Shown here: positions 1 to 8,800 of the stretch, piece by piece
Numbering within the stretch: position 1 is the first letter of the stretch
Layout of the letters: the number at the start of each line of letters is the position of its first letter
From: Globobulimina sp.
Lineage: Eukaryota; Foraminifera; Rotaliida
Direction of reading: 5' to 3'
Length of the DNA: 9,777 nucleotides
Assembly: GCA_003354225.1 (NCBI GenBank)
Contig: PIVH01000035.1
Location: forward strand, 1 to 9,777
The notes under the pieces: model-generated
The model's database searches: none
Told to the model about the DNA's origin: nothing
Seen by the model: the letters and a program-made list of their open reading frames with translations, nothing else
Translations under genes and position numbers: made by a program

Positions 1-2
1 CT

Positions 3-134
3 GGTATTATTATATCTTCTATTGAAGAGGCAAGAACTTATGCCGTTAATTGTGAACAGCTGATAGGAAGTGATGAGTACATAGATCGTCTTATCAGCGA
101 CGCGAGGAGGTTGTCTCCGCTCCCAGCGCTCTAA
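3..134 (+). other. Short open frame running in from the window edge; possible C-terminus of an upstream ORF
   Basis: Frame 3 is open from the window start to TAA at 132-134, giving 43 codons that read like ordinary protein, with acidic and basic residues mixed and an ending ..LSPLPAL. The second half is clearly more GC-rich than the rest of the window. It could be the last codons of a host gene, of an upstream ORF of the element, or a chance open frame in a 5' UTR. A stretch this short is not statistically convincing, so I report it as unresolved. Confidence 0.2.
96..130 (+). other. GC-rich imperfect hairpin in the ORF1 leader
   Basis: AGCG at 96-99 can pair with CGCT at 127-130, and inside it GGAG (106-109) with CTCC (115-118) around a five-base loop. 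The remaining inner bases pair imperfectly. This is the most GC-rich stretch near the 5' end and lies about 35 bases before the ORF1 ATG. It may be a 5' UTR structure or part of an internal promoter region. The role is unknown. Confidence 0.35.
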
Positions 135-165
135 CCTGTTTTAACGTGTGTGTGTTATATTTATC

Positions 166-3100
166 ATGCCCGCTGTGGCCAAGGACAAAAATGTAAAAAC
201 TGTACATAATATTTCTGTTGTAAATAATACTAATATTTTATCGACTACTAACAACGTAAATGTGCCAAATGTATTTTTAATTGACCATGTTTTATCTACT
301 AATGAAGGTACAAATGAAGGTATAAATGAATCCTGCAAATTTTGTGCAAACCTTAGAAAATGTGTAAAATGCAGGAAAGATGAACGACTATTGAAGCAGA
401 AAATGGAGAAAGAAGCGAAGGCGAAACAAAAGGAGTTGGAGAAAGAAAAACTAGAGAAAAAATTTGTGGCAAAAAGAATACAGCCGGCAAGAGAAGCCAA
501 AACGAGAACAAAACAAGAAAACAAAATAAACTTGAATCCACAGGATTTCTTGGATACTCCAATAACAAAAAGGTATTCTAAAGTGGATAAAAAACGTGAA
601 TCACACGAAGCTAGGTGTGATGGCGATAAAAATCCACATATTGATCATAAATTAAATATAATTGTACATACAACAGGAGAACCCAAAATGAGTACAAATA
701 ATCCAAAGTTACAGGATATTTCAGATACCATAAAATCGGAAAGTTACTCAAAAGTGGACAATGATCGTGAATCGCACCAAATCAGGTGTGATGACGACTT
801 AAAACCACAAATTGAGAGTGAACAAAATATACTTGAAATACCAATAATAAAAATTCAAAGTCTAAGAGAACAAATGATTAATATGGAATTTACTGCTATG
901 TACCAGAATACTTATACGCCTAAAAAATTAGACATTCAATACATAAATGATGAGCAGAACATAGAACTAAAGGCGAATATAGAAAAAATTGAAAAAATAG
1001 AAATTATATCGTCGCCATTGGAATTGGTAAATGATTATAAACACAAGGATATAGGTACATACGATATAGTAACTAGATGTGAAAAACTAATGGAGAAAAA
1101 TCAGTCACTAAAAGCTAAATGGAATGCTAATATAGCTGATACAAAGCAAATACAAGCTGGAAGTACATACGATTATACGGGGGAGTATATATCAGGTACA
1201 GCCGATAATGAGGATAAATCTGAACAAAAGGCAGAGCTAAATGATGATAAATCAATCTTCCTTGGTTACTCTGAAATAAGTTGTGAACAAACTACTGATA
1301 TTAATAGAACTGTAGATACAGTGGCAAATAATATGAGTACATACAGTACAGTACCTAAGAAAGAAATCAAACATAAGCGCCATTTAAATAAATTGACGCT
1401 AATTGTGGGGAATAGACGATACCAGAAAAAATACAATAAACACAGATTCTCTAAATATAAACGTACAATCCCTTATAATAAATTATATATGGATGTAATA
1501 GATCACATGCGACATAAAACTAATACAAAAATATGTGAAAATGTTAATAAAAGTGTACACAAAGACCTAGATATGTCCCAAAATACCGGGCGCGTTTTAG
1601 ACGGCGCAGGAAAAGGGACACCATCTATAGCAATTAAACGCGACCAAATGAACATTTTCTCAGTTCACACCACACAGAATTGCAATTTATACAGTAATCT
1701 AGAGAGTGATATTACGGTAACAAATGCAAAACAGCTTAATGTGAACACGGAAAATAAAAATGAAAAAATAGAATTTTCGAGAACATTTCGAAACGAAAAC
1801 GATCGAAAGGAAGAGGAAGAAATAATATTCGAAAGAAATTTGACGGAATTTATTGGAAAAGTGATAGAACGAGACCAAAATTATTCAAAATTGGGAAGAA
1901 TAAAGGACATAAATCAGGGGAAAAAAGGAAAGAACGACGGAACAAAAGTAAGTTATATACATTTTATTGCGGTAATATTGAAAGATATCGTATCATCAGT
2001 ACAAGGTATTATGAGCTATATCGATCCAGTAAAAAATAGCATTAAAACTAAAAAATCGAAAGGTAAATCGACGCAATCTTCAGCGAAGAAACCTAAAAAT
2101 AAATCGAATATTATATTACGTTTTGAAGCGGAGGCGAAGGATAACAAGAATTCACTTGAATCCTCACCCCCTTCGACATCAATTGATAATAAACATATGC
2201 TTGAAATGTTAAGTAATACGAATTATGACGAACAAAATGATAATAGTAAATTAAATGACGACAACGATGAAATAAATGAAATCATAAATAATCGAAGAAT
2301 ACTTTCAGGTATGGACAAGAAAGAAGAAGGAAAAGGAGAAACAACGGAAAAACAAAAAATTGAAAAGGAGGCCAATAGCTCAGAACTCACTGATGCTATG
2401 ACCGTCCTTTCAACTGAGAATAACGAAACTTTAACTAAAATGGACTCACAAACGACAAGTACAAATAGAACAGAAACAAGTACAGATAATACAGATGACG
2501 TATCAGAATATACTGGTTACGCAGCTGCACGGTATAATCCTGAAAATCCAACACACTATTTAGCTCATGTAGATAAATATAAGTACCCTAAAGCATTAGC
2601 TACATTTATAAATGATATATATGACAATAATGACCATCAGATAGATACAGGTAGTATACCCTTGACATTGTCAATCGATACACCTCCTATGATGGAAAGT
2701 GATATGAGTACAGAAGAGGCAAAATTATTGGAGGTACGAAAATTCTATATATTTCAAATGACCACATTTATGGGATATGAATCCGATGAAGGACCAAAAA
2801 ATAGAACGAAGAATATGGAAATTATACAAATTTTACGACGATATATAGATGAATGCATAGAAAAACCGGATACAAAAGTAGCAGGTTCACAAATTGGAGC
2901 TATAATGGAAAGAATCGAAGAATCACAATTTGTTGGTTTAACAAGATCGATAGATACAATGGAAAATATATTACATATGAATAAAGAACACGTGACTTTT
3001 CTCTTGACTACGAATCAATGGATTTTTAGCTTGAGTAAAACTTTGCGTGATAACACTTCAATTATAACAAATCTAAATACTGAAGTTAAGAATGCAAACG

Positions 3101-5853
3101 AACGAACGAAAAATTTGGAATCATATTTTAAACAAAATATGGCTCAAATGTATAACCATTTCAATGAATTGAAAGTGTCGACGGAGGCGGTACAAAGAGA
3201 AAATGTAGAACTTAAAGCACAACTGGGAAATATACAAAAATTAGTAGAGAATATGAACAAAGATATGACAACAGCACAAATATTGCAAGAGACACCAAAA
3301 GAAGAGGAAATGGAACAACCAAGAAATGTAAAAGATATTCTAATTGGAGGAGACATCAACTGTCCATTCCACTGGGATTTCAATACAGGTATTAGACTTA
3401 TTACAAAAATTGACGACGAATCAGAAGAAATCATTATGACATATTATAGTTTTTCACATTATTTAATGACTCAAATCGCCATTAGGTGTTTGGACATAAT
3501 AATGGTTAAACAACTACAAAATATTAAGAACAAAGCTTGTTTTGATTATATCTTAGCACAATGTCCAATTGAGAAATATATTGAAAATATTAAATTATTC
3601 ACAAACGAGTGGATAGCTGAACAATATTTCAATTATATCAAAGGTTGGACAAGTAAAAGTATCCCTATGGCAGCACTTTGTGGTAAAATAGGTTCGGAAC
3701 AATATAATCCTAAATTCCTGATGACCAATAAATTAGGCATCGGTTATACGGCAAGACAGAAAAATATATATACGGTACATGTTGAAAAGGACGGAACTGA
3801 CGAGAATTTACTCGGAGCAGTCATCCAGCATATTGCAAATCAATTTAAAGATAAATATGAGACAGCTGATATTGAAACAAAAAAATATGCAGATTTTGAA
3901 TTTAAGGAATCAATGAAATATTGGTCCGTAATGTGCTTAGAGAACGATCAACTCAGATCGATCCGAAATGAAGCAATTTTATGGACAATATGGGATAAAA
4001 AATCGAGAATAAACGGAGATATTATGAAATTACGGTTAGAACGATTTACATTTGCAAACACACAGCATGAACCCGGATTTAATCTGGCAAATGCACCTTG
4101 GACAACTCATTTGAATAAAACGGAACTAAACTCGGCTAAACTAATAGCTAAGGATATGTTCCCTGATATGAAACAAGATTATATGACAGAATTACAAAAA
4201 CAAATACAAATTATTGTGAACAAAAAAGTGGCTGATACTGAAGCAAGTTATTCTTCAATAGAGCCATCGAACATATTTGATATATTTTCAACTGAAAAAA
4301 CGAATGAAGCACAAAAAAATGAACAACAACCACATCCACAGCCCTCACCGGGATGGACCCCGTCACGACAAATACCAACGCCACAACAAAGAATAATCCC
4401 AGATGTACAACCTGTGCCATTTGCCCCATATCAATTTAATTTGCCTACGGTACAACAACAACAACAAATGCAAACCCAACAACAACAATCACAACCACAA
4501 ATAGATCCATCCGAACAATTCAGATTACCATCACAACCAGAACCATATGAACAAAGAGAGCATAGAGGAAGAATGAGAGGAAGAGGAAGACAATATAGAA
4601 GTGGAATGGGAAGAGGTACATATACTGGTAGGGGGGAACAAGAATTTACCAGTTCTGACTCAAGATCTGAATCTCGTGATCCGCCCTACCCCAATATCAA
4701 AAATGTGGACAGATCTTATCCATGGTCTGCAGCACATTACATGGGAATAAATGTACCTGGAAAAAGAGAAGCTGTCAGTCCCGCTTCCTTTGTTGATCCA
4801 AAGAAACAAAAACCTATGTCAACAACTGATATTATAAATGAAGTCAGGCATAGATTACCATCCATACCTTACTCATTGAAGTTTGTAGAAAAGAAAATTG
4901 GAGCTGGAGTGGTGTTGGATTTAGCAGCCCACCCAGAACATAACAAAGATATTCATGCTGATAGATGTACAAAAATTATGGGAGATGACACAAGATTTAA
5001 AGGAATTCCTTTACCCTTGGCAAGTATAACGGAAAGAAGAGGTTTAAATGAATTCGGGGTTACTGTAGACCCAAAATCGACAATTAAAGTCCCCAGATTT
5101 CTGAAAATCTCAGTAATCGGGGACTCTACAGTAATTGGATTAGAAGAATACTTAAATATGACAATAAATGAATTTGAACCACGAAAATGGATCAATGGGT
5201 ACACCGGATCAAAAACATCAAGCAACGCGCTGATGAGTTTACGACTAAGAGAAATGGAATCTCTCATCCCAGGATTCGTCACGGGAGATGAAGATGTAAT
5301 TATAATTAAAGGAGTACTAGATACAGCTGATATCATAAACAATCAAATGAAAGCTAGAGTTACTGATGACTGGAAACATTATTGCGCTGATGTGGTACAA
5401 CAAATTACAAATATAGCACTAAATATACAAAGCATTAACTCAAATGCTTTGATATTGGTGAGTATAACACAACCGATACTTTCAAATACACCATATATGT
5501 ATGATTCTGAGGATATCGGATTTTTGAGACTTATACACAAAATTGAGGATTATTTTTGGTATTTGTTATATAATATGGCAATAACGAATAAATTAGCATT
5601 ACGTATGATACATTTGGCAGCAGCCATTACAGAAGAAGCTACAAAATTAAAAGACACAGTTGAATTAGAATTAAAGGGTGCAGGAAATACAGATGTAAAC
5701 ATCTCTATAAATGACACTTTATTAAAATTCATATACGGTATAAAATTGAAAAATAATGGCAAAAAAGTACTAGCTAATGAGATAGTACGAGAAACAATAA
5801 TTGGTTGGTTACGAGGACAAGCAGAAGGAATTTTGAAGAACAAGGGAAACTAA
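166..5853 (+). CDS. ORF1: giant gag-like protein (1895 aa) with C-terminal degenerate SGNH domain
   Basis: ATG at 166 is the first ATG after an in-frame TAA (142-144) and has A at -3. The role is probably RNA binding and ribonucleoprotein assembly, as for other LINE ORF1 proteins (family knowledge). Visible regions: a C-x2-C-x5-C-x2-C cluster (C57, C60, C66, C69) followed by a Lys/Glu-rich helix (about 73-105); a duplicated segment (126-222); basic, NLS-like patches (about 398-440 and 626-648); long charged low-complexity stretches; a coiled-coil prediction by eye (about 969-1042); a globular, Trp- and aromatic-containing region of unknown type (about 1060-1370); a Pro/Gln-rich segment (about 1386-1460) with CAA runs; an Arg/Gly-rich RGG-like box (about 1466-1492); and an SGNH-like domain (about 1645-1880). 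No CCHC zinc knuckle or RRM was recognised. Typical LINE ORF1 proteins are roughly 300-700 aa, so this one is exceptionally long. The frame ends in a slippery heptamer directly before TAA. Confidence 0.9.
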   Translation: MPAVAKDKNVKTVHNISVVNNTNILSTTNNVNVPNVFLIDHVLSTNEGTNEGINESCKFCANLRKCVKCRKDERLLKQKMEKEAKAKQKELEKEKLEKKFVAKRIQPAREAKTRTKQENKINLNPQDFLDTPITKRYSKVDKKRESHEARCDGDKNPHIDHKLNIIVHTTGEPKMSTNNPKLQDISDTIKSESYSKVDNDRESHQIRCDDDLKPQIESEQNILEIPIIKIQSLREQMINMEFTAMYQNTYTPKKLDIQYINDEQNIELKANIEKIEKIEIISSPLELVNDYKHKDIGTYDIVTRCEKLMEKNQSLKAKWNANIADTKQIQAGSTYDYTGEYISGTADNEDKSEQKAELNDDKSIFLGYSEISCEQTTDINRTVDTVANNMSTYSTVPKKEIKHKRHLNKLTLIVGNRRYQKKYNKHRFSKYKRTIPYNKLYMDVIDHMRHKTNTKICENVNKSVHKDLDMSQNTGRVLDGAGKGTPSIAIKRDQMNIFSVHTTQNCNLYSNLESDITVTNAKQLNVNTENKNEKIEFSRTFRNENDRKEEEEIIFERNLTEFIGKVIERDQNYSKLGRIKDINQGKKGKNDGTKVSYIHFIAVILKDIVSSVQGIMSYIDPVKNSIKTKKSKGKSTQSSAKKPKNKSNIILRFEAEAKDNKNSLESSPPSTSIDNKHMLEMLSNTNYDEQNDNSKLNDDNDEINEIINNRRILSGMDKKEEGKGETTEKQKIEKEANSSELTDAMTVLSTENNETLTKMDSQTTSTNRTETSTDNTDDVSEYTGYAAARYNPENPTHYLAHVDKYKYPKALATFINDIYDNNDHQIDTGSIPLTLSIDTPPMMESDMSTEEAKLLEVRKFYIFQMTTFMGYESDEGPKNRTKNMEIIQILRRYIDECIEKPDTKVAGSQIGAIMERIEESQFVGLTRSIDTMENILHMNKEHVTFLLTTNQWIFSLSKTLRDNTSIITNLNTEVKNANERTKNLESYFKQNMAQMYNHFNELKVSTEAVQRENVELKAQLGNIQKLVENMNKDMTTAQILQETPKEEEMEQPRNVKDILIGGDINCPFHWDFNTGIRLITKIDDESEEIIMTYYSFSHYLMTQIAIRCLDIIMVKQLQNIKNKACFDYILAQCPIEKYIENIKLFTNEWIAEQYFNYIKGWTSKSIPMAALCGKIGSEQYNPKFLMTNKLGIGYTARQKNIYTVHVEKDGTDENLLGAVIQHIANQFKDKYETADIETKKYADFEFKESMKYWSVMCLENDQLRSIRNEAILWTIWDKKSRINGDIMKLRLERFTFANTQHEPGFNLANAPWTTHLNKTELNSAKLIAKDMFPDMKQDYMTELQKQIQIIVNKKVADTEASYSSIEPSNIFDIFSTEKTNEAQKNEQQPHPQPSPGWTPSRQIPTPQQRIIPDVQPVPFAPYQFNLPTVQQQQQMQTQQQQSQPQIDPSEQFRLPSQPEPYEQREHRGRMRGRGRQYRSGMGRGTYTGRGEQEFTSSDSRSESRDPPYPNIKNVDRSYPWSAAHYMGINVPGKREAVSPASFVDPKKQKPMSTTDIINEVRHRLPSIPYSLKFVEKKIGAGVVLDLAAHPEHNKDIHADRCTKIMGDDTRFKGIPLPLASITERRGLNEFGVTVDPKSTIKVPRFLKISVIGDSTVIGLEEYLNMTINEFEPRKWINGYTGSKTSSNALMSLRLREMESLIPGFVTGDEDVIIIKGVLDTADIINNQMKARVTDDWKHYCADVVQQITNIALNIQSINSNALILVSITQPILSNTPYMYDSEDIGFLRLIHKIEDYFWYLLYNMAITNKLALRMIHLAAAITEEATKLKDTVELELKGAGNTDVNISINDTLLKFIYGIKLKNNGKKVLANEIVRETIIGWLRGQAEGILKNKGN
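541..831 (+). repeat. Tandem duplication inside ORF1 (about 120 bases, 171-base offset)
   Basis: Two diverged copies, 541-660 and 712-831, are spaced exactly 171 bases (57 codons) apart. Shared protein features are QD-x2-DT-x5-YSKVD, then RESH-x2-RCD, then a KP/NP and a final NI. Base identity is also visible (AAGTGGA, GATGTGT/GGTGTGATG-like blocks). The copies lie in the disordered N-terminal half, and both keep one Cys in the RCD core. This looks like an in-frame segmental duplication under some constraint. Its function is unknown. Confidence 0.75.
4321..4650 (+). other. Pro/Gln-rich to Arg/Gly-rich (RGG-like) region of ORF1
   Basis: The first part encodes Gln- and Pro-rich sequence, including CAA runs at about 4453-4497. 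It is followed from about 4561 by repeated RGR/GRG/GMGRG units. RGG-type boxes bind RNA and Gln-rich tracts promote condensation (established for many RNA-binding proteins). In the absence of zinc knuckles this is the best candidate for the nucleic-acid-binding surface of ORF1. That role is inferred. Confidence 0.65.
5092..5800 (+). other. SGNH/GDSL-hydrolase-like domain of ORF1, probably catalytically dead
   Basis: Block I is a beta strand followed by GDS (G1652, D1653, S1654). Block III is a DVIII strand followed by GVLD (1716-1719) where active enzymes have GxND. A further strand (ALILVSITQP) and an N-x2-L helix follow. Block V reads YGIKL-x3-GKKVLANEI (from Y1857) where active enzymes have DGxHLN-x-xG. 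So Ser is kept, but the oxyanion Asn is Leu, the catalytic Asp is Tyr and the catalytic His is Lys (K1860). SGNH esterase domains are known in ORF1 of CR1-like LINEs. This copy keeps the fold signature without the triad and ends only a few codons before the frameshift site. Confidence 0.65.
5844..5850 (+). promoter_or_regulatory. -1 ribosomal frameshift slippery heptamer G_GGA_AAC
   Basis: GGGAAAC is an exact X_XXY_YYZ heptamer in the ORF1 phase: codons AAG, GGA, AAC, then the stop TAA at 5851. Slipping back one base moves reading to GGG AAA CTA AAT, which is the ORF2 frame. It is the only correctly phased heptamer in the 73-base ORF1/ORF2 overlap (5781-5853). GGGAAAC belongs to the class of heptamers used at retroviral gag-pro junctions. 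An immediate stop after the slippery site occurs in luteovirus and dianthovirus RNAs. Function is inferred from phase, position and the absence of an ORF2 start codon. Confidence 0.85.
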
Positions 5854-8800
5854 ATGAGGTCAGTTCAGTTTATAATCATCACTATACAAATAATTATAAA
5901 TATTTATTTTCAGATACAAAACCATACAAACAAATAAACAAAGACAAAGATTATGAAATAAAAATTAATAAGAAACAAATCTTTGATATTTTATATCATA
6001 ATGCTTGTTCTATGAACACAAAAATTGATATTATTCGCGATAATACAAATGAAATAAAACCTGATATAATGTGCTGTGTTGAAACTAAATATAAAAATAC
6101 ATTAGACATACACAAAATTGATGGATATGAAGGATTTCATAAAATGCAGACGAATAACAAAACTGGAGGTATAAGTATTTGGACAAAACCTGAAATAAAA
6201 GCAACAAGATTAGATATAGATGATAACGATGATGATATTGCAGCTAATTATCTATGGATTTTATGTCAAAATAGAAATATGACTGCAGTATGCACAGTAT
6301 ATTTAAGAAACCAAAGTGACAAAAAAGCTAGAGACACTAATACAGTGATTTGTCAGCGATTAATCCAGCATACTAATTGGTGTAGAATACAAAAATACAA
6401 AGTTATCATAATAGGTGACTTTAATGGACACATAGGAAATGATGAATGGGGTATACCCGGAAATCATGATAATATTAATAACAATGGATTTATAGTTAGA
6501 AATTTCATTAATGATTCTAATTTAATATTAGCTAATAATGATGAACAAACGATAGGAAAATGGACATGGGGAAAAGACAAAAAGAATACTCAACCACAAA
6601 TATTAGATTTGGTATTAAGAACAGAGGATATTATAAATATTAAAATGGAAATTGATGAAAATAACACCATATATGGAAATGGCAATAAAGATCATTGCTT
6701 CATATATGGCCAATTTGAAAGTACAAGAAATGATAATACAAAAAAACAAATAATAAAGAAAAAATGGAAAATAAATGATGAAATAGATTGGTCACAATAT
6801 CAAAACGAAATAAAAATAAAACTAGAAAATAGAAATAAAAATGAAGGTATTAATGAAAACGAAATTATACAAATAATTGAACAAACGGGGGAAAACACTA
6901 TAGGATATAAAAATAATATAGGAAAAACAAAAAGAAAAGAATCAAAAAAAATAAAAATGATTAATGAACAAATTAAAATTATTAGAAAAAAATTACGACA
7001 GAAAAATATTTTTAAAGGGAATTTAATGAACGAATTATTTACAAAATTAAGAGAAAAAAAACAGATTAGAATGAGAGCTGAAATGGCGAGAATAGAGAAA
7101 GCACATAATAAATGGATAAACAATCCTAAACGAAAATTCCACCAATTATACGATTCAATGAAAACATTAAAACGAGGAGTTACCGAACAAGTAACACTAA
7201 TTGATGATCAAAATCAACCAATAATTGGAGAGGAAAAAATAAAACAGCATATATCTGAATTTTGGGAAGATATTTTCACGCTTGGTATATGGCCAGAAGC
7301 CAATGACAACATAAAAAGATTAGGATTGAGTGACACTATAAAAGGACCTGATAAACTGGAATTAGAAAATGAAATTACTACAAAGGAAATGAATAATGCA
7401 ATAAAGAAATTAAAAAATAATACTTCTGCAGGATCAACGAATTTACCACCAGAATTTATTAAAAACTGGCCTCCGGAAATGATAGAAACTGTCAGAGTAC
7501 TATTTAATAAATGGTATGACACTAGTTACTTCCCAGAAATTGGGAAAACACAAGAAGTAACTTTATTACATAAAAAAGGATCAAAAAGTAAAATAAAAAA
7601 TTATAGAACTTTAAGTTTAGGATGTAATTTATGCAAATTATACCTTCACATTATCACAAAACGAATTGAAGTAGTTACAGAGAAGAAAAATCTACTAGGA
7701 TATATACAACATGGATTTAGAGCTAATAAAAGAATAGAAGATTGTATTATGGTAATACAACATACTATCGATAAAGCTAAAAAATTAAGACAATCTGAAT
7801 CTTCAATTATAGCACTACTAGACATATGTAAAGCATATGATAGAGTATGGCGTGAAGGATTATGGAAAAAACTTAAAGAATATGGATTCCCAGACAAATT
7901 AATTAATGCTATAAAAAGTAGCTACCAAAATCCAGGAGCAACTATTACATTCCAAAATATTACAACAAATAAATTACCTATGCCTGTTGGATTAAGACAA
8001 GGGTGTACAATGTCGCCAATACTCTGGAATTTATACATATCAGATTTAGGACGAGAAATTGAAAAATGTAACTTGGGAATCGATATTGGCAATGCACAAA
8101 ACAAAAAGAATATTTCTGGACTATTCTTTGCAGACGATATGTTACTATTTGCTAAAAACGAAAAGAACATGAAACTTTTATTGAAGATAGTAAGCAATTA
8201 TGCACAAAAATGGAAAATCGAATTTTCAGGTCCAAAGTCACTAATAATCCCTTTAAAAAGAAATATTGATAACGAATATAGATGGGCACTGGGATACAAA
8301 TTTTTAAAAGAAACTACAAAAACAGATATTTATATACAAGAAGAAAAAGAGGCTAAATACTTAGGTATTACCCTCAGTAAACACAAACGAGACATGACAA
8401 CTCAGCACAAAGTAAGACTTAGAGAGACAACAATGAAACAAACGTATAAATGTTATAAACCAGCCATTTCAACAGCAAGACAAATAGTATATGGATCTAA
8501 AATATGGAAAACATATGTAATAGCAAGAATTTTACATGGAATTGCAGCTATAATATTTTCCAACAAAACTTTTATTGGAATTGAAAAACAACAACGACAA
8601 TATATAAGAACAATATCTAGATTACCCAGACATACCAATCTCATGGTATTATATGGTGAAACGGATATAATACCCATGCAAATGGAAGCTGAAAAAAGAA
8701 CTATTAACTATTTGGCACATTTACAAAAGTTGGATACTAATAACATAGTAAAAATAGCATTACTAGACCAAATGGAAATGTATGACAACAATCCTTCAAC

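Noticed and set aside
28-34. AGGCAAG at 28-34 and 9691-9697 as a target-site duplication
   Set aside because: It sits suggestively just after the tail, but a 7-base match between ~130 and ~90 bases is expected about as often as not by chance, and neither side extends.
1948-1953. Perfect GTAAGT splice donor inside ORF1
   Set aside because: The nearest pyrimidine-CAG acceptor (ending 2083) would give a 136-base intron that shifts the frame of an otherwise intact ORF; no reason to remove it.
686-2715. Recurrent AGTACA/ATGAGTACA words through ORF1
   Set aside because: They are all in the same phase and reflect repeated Ser-Thr (MST-type) residues and codon preference rather than a separate DNA repeat.
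3794-3801. GAACTGAC inside ORF1 as an alternative partner for the frameshift arm
   Set aside because: Only eight bases match, with no extension, compared with 16 and 13 at the two tail repeats; it shows that short chance matches occur.
4953-5342. Antisense open frames opposite ORF1 and ORF2
   Set aside because: They are hydrophobic, Ser/Phe-rich translations of the complement of A-rich coding sequence, with no family resemblance; they are shadows of the sense frames.
5859-5913. Possible 55-base intron (AG|GTCAGT donor, TATTTATTTTCAG acceptor) at the ORF1/ORF2 junction
   Set aside because: The donor lies after the ORF1 stop, and in the phase needed to join ORF2 the upstream codon is TGA (5855), so splicing would not connect the frames. 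A weaker donor at 5804 with the same acceptor would join ORF1 to ORF2 in frame (110-base intron), but its sequence is poor and a spliced intron in a retrotransposon RNA would be lost on copying.
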